Part shown: positions 1-6,154 of the stretch, one piece after another
How positions within the stretch are numbered: position 1 is the stretch's first letter
Layout: each line of letters opens with the position of its first letter
Source of the DNA: an uncultured Chloroflexaceae bacterium
GTDB taxonomy: Bacteria > Chloroflexota > Chloroflexia > Chloroflexales > Chloroflexaceae
Direction of reading: 5' to 3'
DNA: 6,154 nucleotides
Assembly (NCBI GenBank): GCA_937141995.1
Contig: CAKZQX010000080.1
Span: forward strand, 1 to 6,154
Notes under the pieces: model-generated
What the model saw: only the letters and a program-made list of their open reading frames with translations
What the model was told of the DNA's origin: nothing
Databases searched by the model: none
Translations under genes and position numbers: made by a program

Positions 1-4
1 CAGC

Positions 5-28
5 GACATGGTACCATAATTCCATGTC
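5..28. repeat. Inverted repeat GACATGG-N10-CCATGTC
   Basis: A perfect 7-bp inverted repeat (5-11 against 22-28) overlaps a 10-bp perfect palindrome, ATGGTACCAT, at 8-17. It could be an operator or the remains of a stem-loop ending an upstream transcript. No T tract follows, so an intrinsic terminator is not supported. It lies over 300 nt from nifH, which is far for a repressor site unless the promoter is also far upstream. Confidence 0.45.
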
Positions 29-119
29 CGCATCCTCTCACCCGCCCTCGTGTACCAGGAGGGCAGCAGGGAATTTCCTCATCACCAGTAACATAGCGTG
101 ACTTCATCAGAACTCAGGC

Positions 120-139
120 GTCTTTGATCGTGTTTGATT
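120..139. repeat. Tandem 10-bp direct repeat GTnTTTGATn
   Basis: Two adjacent copies, GTCTTTGATC (120-129) and GTGTTTGATT (130-139), match at 8 of 10 positions and are exactly one helical turn apart. Same-face direct repeats can bind activators cooperatively. TTGAT is also the left half of an FNR/CRP-type site, but no ATCAA right half is present. The regulatory role is inference. Confidence 0.35.
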
Positions 140-279
140 GCGCGACCACCTGACCTGTTCACTCGCTGCGTATCCGGCGATTGACCAGTTGCCAGTGAAT
201 GATCGGAACTGCATTCAGTGCCGTCCGGCTTATTGCAGGAAGCCTGTTTGTAGTCATTGACGAGTTTCGGTGAAGCGTC

Positions 280-1169
<890 letters not shown>

Positions 1170-1199
1170 CAGGCCTGGTACTCTGACAGACCGGGAGAA

Positions 1200-1236
1200 C
1201 GGGGGTTGCCGTGCAACAATGACCGCGCAACCCCCG
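1200..1236 (+). other. Spacer stem-loop between nifH and ferritin
   Basis: CGGGGGTTGC (1200-1209) pairs perfectly with GCAACCCCCG (1227-1236), giving 10 bp and a 17-nt loop. No U tract follows. A competing hairpin, GTTGC (1205-1209) with GCAAC (1213-1217), and a CCGGG/CCCGG pairing (1191-1195 with 1233-1237) could replace it. The site, just after nifH and before weaker-demand genes, fits an mRNA processing or 3'-stabilising element that keeps NifH in excess (inference). Confidence 0.6.
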
Positions 1237-1274
1237 GAGTGCAACCAGCAACGGCGGAATGTGATGGCACTTTG

Positions 1275-1281
1275 AAGGAGG
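1275..1281 (+). promoter_or_regulatory. Ribosome binding site fixing the ferritin start
   Basis: AAGGAGG lies 8 nt before ATG 1290. An in-frame TTG at 1206 would extend the protein by 28 residues, but it has no Shine-Dalgarno, falls inside the 1200-1236 stem-loop, and the extra residues resemble no ferritin N-terminus. This site decides for 1290. Confidence 0.9.
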
Positions 1282-1289
1282 AATTGGTT

Positions 1290-1790
1290 ATGTTTACCCA
1301 GGAAGTCCAGGAAGCACTCAATCATCAGATACGGCATGAACTCTATTCCGCCTATGCGTATCTCTCGATGTCAGCCTACTGTGAGACGATTAACCTTTCC
1401 GGCATTGCCCGCTGGATGCGCATGCAGGGTCAGGAGGAAATGAACCACGCGATGAAGTTTTTTGACTTCATCAACGACCGGGGTGGTCGGGTTGTGCTTG
1501 AAGCGATCGATCAACCACCCGCAGAATTTCAATCGCCGCTCGATGTGTTTGAGCGCGCGCTGGCCCACGAGCGTGCCGTAACCGCGTCGATCAATGAAAT
1601 CTACCGGCTTGCCACTGTCGCCAACGACTATCCTACTCAGGTGATGCTCCACTGGTTTATTGAGGAGCAGGTTGAGGAGGAGAAGAGCGCCGGCGAAATC
1701 GTGGAACTCTTAAAGTTGAGTGGTGGCGAGGGACCAGCCCTCCTGATGCTGGATCGACAACTGGGCGCACGGAAGCATAGTGATCACTAG
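1290..1790 (+). CDS. ftnA: Bacterial non-heme ferritin (FtnA type)
   Basis: Ferritin forms a 24-subunit cytoplasmic shell that oxidises Fe(II) and stores it as mineral. The 166-residue product matches E. coli FtnA in length and, as I recall that protein, in residue numbering. The ferroxidase ligands Glu17, Glu50, His53, Glu94 and Gln127 are all present, with Tyr24 and third-site candidates Glu49, Glu126, Glu129 and Glu130. Motifs are RHELYSAYAYLSM (helix A), QGQEEMNHAMKFF (helix B), ALAHERAVT (helix C) and WFIEEQVEEEK (helix D), ending in LDRQLGAR. There is no bacterioferritin haem methionine at the usual position (Gly47 is in the QGQEE motif). The gene lies in line with nifH (120 nt before) and nifB (about 80 nt after), so co-transcription is likely. 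An iron-supply or oxidant-protection role for nitrogenase is inference; the symbol follows the E. coli homologue. Confidence 0.93.
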   Translation: MFTQEVQEALNHQIRHELYSAYAYLSMSAYCETINLSGIARWMRMQGQEEMNHAMKFFDFINDRGGRVVLEAIDQPPAEFQSPLDVFERALAHERAVTASINEIYRLATVANDYPTQVMLHWFIEEQVEEEKSAGEIVELLKLSGGEGPALLMLDRQLGARKHSDH

Positions 1791-1791
1791 C

Positions 1792-1839
1792 GCAGTAGGC
1801 CAGGCGGTTTCCGTTTACTGACGGACAGGCCGTCTCTGC
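1792..1839 (+). other. Nested stem-loop in the ferritin-nifB spacer
   Basis: GCAG (1792-1795) pairs with CTGC (1836-1839), GGCC (1798-1801) with GGCC (1828-1831), and TCCGT (1810-1814) with ACGGA (1821-1825) around the loop TTACTG. A competing GACGG/CCGTC hairpin (1820-1834) is possible. Individual stems are short, so the fold is less certain than those at 4432 or 6090. There is no U tract. Confidence 0.4.
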
Positions 1840-1870
1840 AGCGCATCACTTTATTGAAGGGAATAACGTG

Positions 1871-2833
1871 ATGGAATATCCAAAAGCAGTTGAATGTAAG
1901 GGGAGTTGCATCCCCCAGACGGAAGATATGGCCGCCAAAGTGACCGAGCATCCCTGCTACAGCAAAGATGCCCACTTCAAGTTTGGCCGCATCCACGTCC
2001 CGGTTGCACCTCGCTGTAACATTCAGTGCAACTACTGTACGCGCAAGTTCGCCTGTCCGAATGAAAATCGTCCGGGTGTTACAACCAAGGTTATCTCGCC
2101 GGATCAGGCCGTCACCACGATCCGGGAGGCTATCGAGAAGGAGCCCCGGCTCAAGATCCTGGGTGTTGCCGGGCCAGGGGATGCCCTGGACAATCCCGCA
2201 ACACTGGAAACCTTTGCGAAGGCCGGCGAGGCATTTCCATTCCTGACACGCTGTCTGTCCACCAACGGGTTACTGTTACCCGATATGATTGAGGATATTG
2301 ATCGCGTGGGCATTACGACCCTGACGATTACGATCAACGCGGTGGACCCGGACGTTGGCGAGAAGATCTACTCGCATGTGCGCTACCGGGGCAAGACCTA
2401 CAGAGGGCGCGAAGCCTTTGAGATCCTGAATCGCAACCAGCTTGAAGGACTGCGGCAGGCCGCGATGCGCGGTATGGTCGTCAAGGTCAACTCGGTGCTC
2501 ATTCCGGGCATCAATGATCATCATCTGGTTGAGGTTGCGCGGGTCGTCAAGGCATTGGGAGCCTACATTCTAAATGTCATCCCAATGATCCCACTGGCGA
2601 AGTTTGAGCATATCACACCGCCTTCCGATGACGAAGTCAACCGCATCCGCGATGAGTGTGCCGCGGTGATCCAGCAGTTCCGCAACTGTATGCGCTGTCG
2701 CGCCGACGCAATTGGCATACCAGGCGAAGAAGGCTGTGGCGGTGAGGCGGAGAGTTCGGACAAGGTTTGCACACCGAAGTTTTTGCAGGAGAAGCCGATT
2801 GCCCGCCTTCAGGCGAAGGGCGAAACGGTGTAA
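1871..2833 (+). CDS. nifB: Nitrogenase cofactor biosynthesis radical SAM protein NifB (no NifX domain)
   Basis: NifB fuses two 4Fe-4S clusters and inserts carbide and sulfur to make NifB-co, the 8Fe core of FeMo-co, FeV-co and FeFe-co. Numbering from ATG 1871 (320 aa): the radical-SAM motif CNIQCNYC has Cys49, Cys53 and Cys56. Likely ligands of the precursor clusters are Cys29 (EHPC), Cys62 (FACPNENRPGV), Cys128 (TRCLSTNG), Cys273 and Cys276 (NCMRCRADA). AGPGDAL (about 100-106) is the SAM-binding GxGxx region. The NifX-like C-terminal domain of Azotobacter NifB is absent, as in archaeal NifB. Two extra cysteines, 289 and 300, lie in the tail. GAAGGG (1856-1861) is 9 nt from the ATG; an adjacent in-frame GTG at 1868 (6 nt) is an equally possible start adding one residue. 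Confidence 0.96.
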   Translation: MEYPKAVECKGSCIPQTEDMAAKVTEHPCYSKDAHFKFGRIHVPVAPRCNIQCNYCTRKFACPNENRPGVTTKVISPDQAVTTIREAIEKEPRLKILGVAGPGDALDNPATLETFAKAGEAFPFLTRCLSTNGLLLPDMIEDIDRVGITTLTITINAVDPDVGEKIYSHVRYRGKTYRGREAFEILNRNQLEGLRQAAMRGMVVKVNSVLIPGINDHHLVEVARVVKALGAYILNVIPMIPLAKFEHITPPSDDEVNRIRDECAAVIQQFRNCMRCRADAIGIPGEEGCGGEAESSDKVCTPKFLQEKPIARLQAKGETV

Positions 2834-2850
2834 GGTACAGGGTTGGTTTA

Positions 2851-2900
2851 GCGCACGACAGTAATACGGTTCGCAATTTTGCGACTAATGCGCACGTCAG
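2851..2900. repeat. 11-bp direct repeat flanking a palindrome upstream of nifD
   Basis: GCGCACGACAG (2851-2861) and GCGCACGTCAG (2890-2900) match at 10 of 11 positions, 39 bp apart. Between them lies TCGCAA-TT-TTGCGA (2871-2884). As RNA, the same bases could fold as GCGCA (2851-2855) with TGCGC (2889-2893) outside TCGCA/TGCGA. Either an operator cluster for an internal nifD promoter or a spacer RNA fold is possible; the sequence does not decide. Confidence 0.4.
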
Positions 2901-2969
2901 CGGCCCGGCAGAAATGAGCAGGTTTATCTGTGCTACCACCTGTGGGCCCCTGACCCAAGGAGGTCAACG

Positions 2970-4415
2970 ATGAGTAACGACAAATTCGAGTTCGATTGTA
3001 ATAAAACGCTGCCTGATCGCGCGATCCATATCGCTGTTAAAGGCAAGGACGGATGTCAACGTAGCGACGGTTCGGACTGCTTTATCGCCAGCAATGTTGC
3101 TACCAGTCCGGGTGACATGACTGAGCGTGGTTGTACCTACGCCGGTTGCCGCGGTGTGGTCGGTGGCCCGGTGAAGGACGTTATTCAACTGACGCACGGA
3201 CCGATCGGTTGTGCCTTCTTCTCCTGGGGGTATCGCCCGCATCTGGCCGACAGTGACTTCCACATGAAATACACCTTCGTCAGCGATATGGATGAGACGA
3301 ACATCGTCTTCGGGGGTGAGAAGAAGCTGCTCCAGTCCATCGTCGAGGCGGCGCAGGAGTTCCCGGATGCAAAGGGCGTGTTTGTCTACAACACCTGCTC
3401 AACGGCGCTGATTGGTGACGACGGGAAGGATGTCGCCAAGGAAGCCTCGGAGTTGATTGGTAAGCCGGTGGTCTTCTTCGACTGCGAAGGTTTCCGCGGT
3501 GTTAGCCAGTCACAGGGGCACCACGTCGGTAACGAGACGATCTTTAAGGAACTGGTCGGCTCGGTGGAGCCGGAGGGCGACTTCTCCAAGTCAATCAATA
3601 TTATCGGTGACTATAACATCAAGAATGATATGCGCACCTTCGAGCCGCTGTTCGAGGCACTGGGGGTCAAGATCCTGACCCGCTTCACCGGCAATGTCTC
3701 GGTGGATGAACTTCGGATTATGCATAAAGCGGAGTTGAATGTCATCCACTGTGCCCGGTCAGCGACCTATGTCGCCGATATGATGAAGGCCAAGTATGGC
3801 ACACCCTCGATCAATGTGACGCTCTTCGGCCTCGCGGCAATGTCCAAGGCATTGCGCGATACCGCTGCATTCTTCGGCCTGGAGGAGCGCGCCGAGGAAG
3901 TGATCGAGCAAGAGTTGGCGAAGATTATGCCCAAGATCGAGTACTACCGCGAGCGGCTCCAGGGCAAGCGCATCTTCATCTACCAGGGTGCGCCGCGCAC
4001 CTGGCACTGGATTGAGATGTTCCGCGAACTGGGGATGGAAACTATCGCCGCCGCGACAACCTTCGGGCATCAGGATGACTACGAGAAGATCTTTTCGCGC
4101 ATCCAGGAAGGCGCGGTGGTGGTGGATAACCCCAACGTTCCGGAAATCGAGGAGATCCTGCGGGTCCACAAGCCTGACCTGTTTGTCTCCGGTAACAAGG
4201 AGAAGTACCTGGCATACAAGATCGGCGTGCCGTTCGTCAATGGGCACACCTATGATACCGGGCCATACGCCGGCTTCTCCGGTATGATGAGCTTTGCCCG
4301 TGACATTGACAAGGCGCTCAACTCGCCGGTCTGGAACCTGCTGCGCACCCAGGCCCGCCCGGTGCCCGGGGTCCAGGTGCCCGCTGCTTCCCAGGAAGCT
4401 GTCGCCGCAGATTAA
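2970..4415 (+). CDS. nifD: Nitrogenase catalytic component alpha chain NifD (divergent, with V/Fe-nitrogenase-like motifs)
   Basis: NifD carries the active-site cofactor and shares the P-cluster with NifK. The 481-residue product has P-cluster ligands Cys55 (RGCTYAG), Cys81 (HGPIGC) and Cys143 (NTCSTALIGDD), and cofactor ligands Cys261 (HCARS) and His426 (NGHTYD). Residues matching Azotobacter Arg96, Gln191, His195, Arg359 and the homocitrate lysine 426 are present as Arg89, Gln180, His184 (CEGFRGVSQSQGHH), Arg343 and Lys410 (SGNKEKY). These favour a Mo-type site. By contrast GAPRTWHW (340-347), TFGHQDDYEK (364-373), VNGHTYDTGPYAGF and MKYTFVSDMDE resemble VnfD/AnfD as I recall them. An additional Cys60 lies near the P-cluster region. 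AAGGAGG is 6 nt before the ATG. No vnfG/anfG delta gene follows. Identity as a nitrogenase alpha chain is firm; metal type is inferred. Confidence 0.95.
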   Translation: MSNDKFEFDCNKTLPDRAIHIAVKGKDGCQRSDGSDCFIASNVATSPGDMTERGCTYAGCRGVVGGPVKDVIQLTHGPIGCAFFSWGYRPHLADSDFHMKYTFVSDMDETNIVFGGEKKLLQSIVEAAQEFPDAKGVFVYNTCSTALIGDDGKDVAKEASELIGKPVVFFDCEGFRGVSQSQGHHVGNETIFKELVGSVEPEGDFSKSINIIGDYNIKNDMRTFEPLFEALGVKILTRFTGNVSVDELRIMHKAELNVIHCARSATYVADMMKAKYGTPSINVTLFGLAAMSKALRDTAAFFGLEERAEEVIEQELAKIMPKIEYYRERLQGKRIFIYQGAPRTWHWIEMFRELGMETIAAATTFGHQDDYEKIFSRIQEGAVVVDNPNVPEIEEILRVHKPDLFVSGNKEKYLAYKIGVPFVNGHTYDTGPYAGFSGMMSFARDIDKALNSPVWNLLRTQARPVPGVQVPAASQEAVAAD

Positions 4416-4431
4416 GATTAAGCCGGCTGAC

Positions 4432-4467
4432 GGTGCCGGTCGCCGGTACAATCTGGTGATCGGCACC
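4432..4467 (+). other. 15-bp stem-loop in the nifD-nifK spacer
   Basis: GGTGCCGGTCGCCGG (4432-4446) pairs without a break with CTGGTGATCGGCACC (4453-4467) around the loop TACAAT. Three of the fifteen pairs are G-U in + strand RNA and would be A-C mismatches in the opposite RNA, so the fold suits the nif transcript specifically. It begins 17 nt after the nifD stop. No U tract follows, which argues for an mRNA processing or 3'-protection element rather than an intrinsic terminator. Confidence 0.72.
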
Positions 4468-4480
4468 CATTCCAGGCGGA

Positions 4481-4519
4481 CACATACAACCGGATGACTC
4501 TGAATTGTATCTGGATGTG
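4481..4519 (+). other. Weaker bulged stem in the nifD-nifK spacer
   Basis: CACAT (4481-4485) pairs with ATGTG (4515-4519) and ACAA (4486-4489) with TTGT (4505-4508), leaving ATCTGG-type bases (4509-4514) bulged. It shares 4518-4519 with the next hairpin, so the two compete at their edges. Alternatives such as ATACAA/TTGTAT (4484-4489 with 4505-4510) exist. Confidence 0.3.
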
Positions 4520-4563
4520 CGCGGTTGCATGGATAAACCGGTTCACGCCAGTCCAACCGCGCA
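4518..4563 (+). other. 10-bp stem-loop just upstream of the nifK ribosome site
   Basis: TGCGCGGTTG (4518-4527) is perfectly complementary to CAACCGCGCA (4554-4563). The 26-nt loop holds the palindrome AACCGGTT (4536-4543) and could add a short TGG/CCA stem. It ends 13 nt before the nifK Shine-Dalgarno AGGAGG (4577-4582), leaving it exposed. It may protect the 5' end of a processed nifK message. Confidence 0.65.
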
Positions 4564-4590
4564 GATTATCTATATCAGGAGGGCGGCTCG

Positions 4591-6012
4591 ATGAGTACAG
4601 TGATGAAGCAGGAACGAGCGGTTGCGATTAACCCGACACGCTCGTGTGCGCCGATTGGCGCGATGTTAAGCGCCTTTGGCGTCCACGGCGCACTTACGAT
4701 CAACCATGGGTCGCAGGGGTGCGCAAGCTATCCCCGCCACCAGATGGCCCGCCACTTCCGTGAGCCGATTGAAGTGGCGACCACCTCGCTGACGGAGAAG
4801 ACCACAGTGTATGGTGGGAAAGAGAACCTGATCGCGGCGCTGAGGAATGTCTGGGATCGGTTCCACCCGACGATGATTACCGTCTGCTCAACCTGTCTCT
4901 CCGAGACGATTGGCGATGATATCCCCGCCATTATCGAGGAGTTTCAGGATAATAACCCGGAAGTTGAGATACCGATTATCTCGGTGAAAACACCGTCGTA
5001 TATTGGGACGCATATCACGGGGTTTGACCTCTTCCTCAAGGAAGTTGCTATGCGCCTGCCGGTCAAGAGCCGCAAGGGCGATACGAATGGCAAGGTCAAT
5101 ATCATTCCGGGATGGGTGAACCCGGGCGACATTCGTGAGTTGAAGCATCTGCTGCGTGAGATGGATGTACAGCCGCTGTTCCTGACCGACTATGCCGATA
5201 CGCTGGACGGTGGCTACTACAACCCGCGCCCGCACTTCCCGCAGGGCGGCACGACGGTCGAGGAATTGCAGGACTCCTCACGGTCAGTAGCGAGCATCGC
5301 GCTGCAGAAGCATATCGGTGGTGAGGCGGCCAAGGTCTATAAGAAGCGGCACAATGTCCCGGCGCACATCCTGCCGATGCCGATTGGCCTGGCGAACACC
5401 GATACATTCCTGGCAACCCTGACCGAGATTACCGGCAAGGAAGTTCCGCTCGAACTGCAGCGGGAGCGGGCACGCCTGCTTGACGCGATTGTCGATACGC
5501 ACATGTTCAACACCGGGCTGAAGGTAGCTATCTTTGGCGATCCGGACCTGGTGCATGGTCTGGCACGTTTCGTCACCGAGATGGGCATGATCCCGCGCTT
5601 TGTGCTGACTGCTGCGGACTCCAAAGCCTGGGGCGACGATATGCTGGCGCTGTCCGAGGAACTGGGCGTGGAGATGGACATTATGTACAAGACCGACCTG
5701 CATGAGCTGCACAAGCGCATGAAGGCCGAGCCGGTCAGTGTGGTCATTGGTCACTCCAAAGGTAAATTCCTGACAGATGACGAGAAGGTGCCGCTCATTC
5801 GGGTGGGCTTCCCCATCGAGGATCGCTTTGGCTACCATCGCCGGGCGGTGGTTGGCTACCGGGGCGGCATGTACCTGGTTGATGAGATTACCAACACTAT
5901 CCTGACCCAGCGCGGTAATATCGTAAGTAACACGCTGATGGAGCTTGAGGACGCGGACACTCCGGTGATGAACGGCGGCTGTGGTTCAAACGGCGGTGGC
6001 TGTGGCGGCTAA
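4591..6012 (+). CDS. nifK: Nitrogenase catalytic component beta chain NifK
   Basis: NifK pairs with NifD in an alpha2beta2 enzyme and supplies half of the P-cluster ligands. The 473-residue product shows Cys19 (TRSCAPIGA), Cys44 (HGSQGCASY) and Cys102 (CSTCLSETIGDD), the three P-cluster cysteines, plus HFREP (55-59), TPSYIGTHITGFD (134-146), GDPD (316-319) and PLIRVGFPIEDRFGYHRR (401-418). It lacks about 50 N-terminal residues of Azotobacter NifK (523), as do VnfK and AnfK, and TSLTEKTTVYGG (65-76) recalls the alternative enzymes more than the TEDAAVFGG of Mo NifK. The C-terminus is an unusual Gly/Cys tail, residues 461-473, with Cys464 and Cys471. AGGAGG lies 8 nt before the ATG. It is the last gene of the operon in view. 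Confidence 0.96.
   Translation: MSTVMKQERAVAINPTRSCAPIGAMLSAFGVHGALTINHGSQGCASYPRHQMARHFREPIEVATTSLTEKTTVYGGKENLIAALRNVWDRFHPTMITVCSTCLSETIGDDIPAIIEEFQDNNPEVEIPIISVKTPSYIGTHITGFDLFLKEVAMRLPVKSRKGDTNGKVNIIPGWVNPGDIRELKHLLREMDVQPLFLTDYADTLDGGYYNPRPHFPQGGTTVEELQDSSRSVASIALQKHIGGEAAKVYKKRHNVPAHILPMPIGLANTDTFLATLTEITGKEVPLELQRERARLLDAIVDTHMFNTGLKVAIFGDPDLVHGLARFVTEMGMIPRFVLTAADSKAWGDDMLALSEELGVEMDIMYKTDLHELHKRMKAEPVSVVIGHSKGKFLTDDEKVPLIRVGFPIEDRFGYHRRAVVGYRGGMYLVDEITNTILTQRGNIVSNTLMELEDADTPVMNGGCGSNGGGCGG
5971..6009 (+). repeat. Internal duplication encoding the NifK Gly/Cys tail
   Basis: The last 13 codons read as two near copies of an AACGGCGG-CTGTGG unit (from 5971 and from 5989, the second with an extra GGT codon), encoding NGGCG and NGGGCG. 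This suggests the tail grew by local duplication or slippage. Functional importance is unknown. Confidence 0.6.
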
Positions 6013-6048
6013 TCGCTTTGCGTAACGGATGGCGGGTAAGCGTACCGA

Positions 6049-6078
6049 CTGGTGCCTCCCCCGGCGATCCTACACCAG
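6049..6078 (+). other. Short inverted repeat after nifK
   Basis: CTGGTG (6049-6054) pairs with CACCAG (6073-6078) around an 18-nt loop. A 6-bp stem with so long a loop is weak on its own, but it lies directly before the strong 6090-6130 hairpin and may be part of the same 3' structure. Confidence 0.3.
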
Positions 6079-6089
6079 GGCTGCATGGC

Positions 6090-6130
6090 GAGGATGTGGA
6101 GAGAACGACTGCGAGTCTCTTCACATCCTC
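6090..6130 (+). terminator. Probable operon-end stem-loop downstream of nifK
   Basis: GAGGATGTGGAGAGA (6090-6104) pairs with TCTCTTCACATCCTC (6116-6130): 15 consecutive pairs including one G-U, with an 11-nt loop. It lies 77 nt after the nifK stop. No U tract follows on either strand, so it is an atypical intrinsic terminator at best; it could instead be a 3' mRNA-protecting structure upstream of a factor-dependent stop. The G-U pair fits + strand RNA. Confidence 0.6.
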
Positions 6131-6150
6131 AACGGCGTTGCAACCAGTTG
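6130..6150. repeat. Two adjacent small palindromes at the window end
   Basis: CAACG-G-CGTTG (6130-6140) is followed at once by CAAC-CA-GTTG (6141-6150). They could be an operator for a gene beyond the window, or chance. The rest of 6013-6154 shows no gene. Confidence 0.3.
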
Positions 6151-6154
6151 ACCC

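Noticed and set aside
1206..1289. TTG-initiated 28-residue N-terminal extension of the ferritin
   Set aside because: No Shine-Dalgarno before the TTG, no ferritin similarity in the extension, and a perfect AAGGAGG before ATG 1290.
2767..2973. Small + strand open frame across the nifB end and nifB-nifD spacer
   Set aside because: It overlaps the nifB 3' end and the nifD start, has no ribosome site of note and no recognisable sequence.
3759..4556. 265-residue antisense open frame opposite nifD and the nifD-nifK spacer
   Set aside because: It overlaps the conserved nifD C-terminal half and the structured spacer, with no recognisable domain or start signal.
4416..4590. Possible vnfG/anfG-like delta subunit between nifD and nifK
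   Set aside because: The gap could encode at most about 58 residues and shows no frame resembling a delta subunit; it is better explained as structured RNA.
5284..5838. 184-residue antisense open frame opposite nifK
   Set aside because: It is entirely opposite conserved nifK codons, and composition explains it.

Overview
The window is a compact nitrogen-fixation operon, all on the + strand: nifH, a small ferritin gene, nifB, nifD and nifK. The gene order H-(ferritin)-B-D-K, the protein sequences and a GC content near 58% point to a filamentous anoxygenic phototroph of the Chloroflexota, most likely Roseiflexus or a close relative. That assignment rests on recalled resemblance and gene order, since no search was possible.

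Layout. Positions 1-344 are a non-coding leader or promoter region, with a 10-bp bulged hairpin at 280-305 just ahead of the nifH ribosome binding site. nifH (345-1169) encodes the Fe protein. After a 120-nt spacer comes a bacterial non-heme ferritin (1290-1790) with a complete ferroxidase centre. After 77 nt comes nifB (1871-2833), a radical-SAM FeMo-co core synthase without the NifX domain. After 136 nt comes nifD (2970-4415). After a highly structured 175-nt spacer comes nifK (4591-6012). A 15-bp stem at 6090-6130 probably marks the operon end. No gene is visible in the last 142 nt.

How the genes work together. NifH passes electrons, with ATP hydrolysis, to the NifDK catalytic protein. NifB builds the 8Fe core of the active-site cofactor. 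The ferritin could hold iron or scavenge oxygen and peroxide for this iron-demanding system (inference). No nifE, nifN, nifV, nifU, nifS or delta-subunit (vnfG/anfG) gene is present in the window, so the core is minimal as far as can be seen.

Most notable points: (1) NifD and NifK mix Mo-nitrogenase active-site residues with motifs I associate with the V/Fe-only enzymes, without a delta subunit; (2) a ferritin sits inside the operon; (3) NifK ends in a Gly/Cys-rich tail; (4) the leader, all four spacers and the 3' end carry inverted repeats without a U tract, several with G-U pairs that are stable only in + strand RNA, which suggests post-transcriptional tuning of subunit levels.
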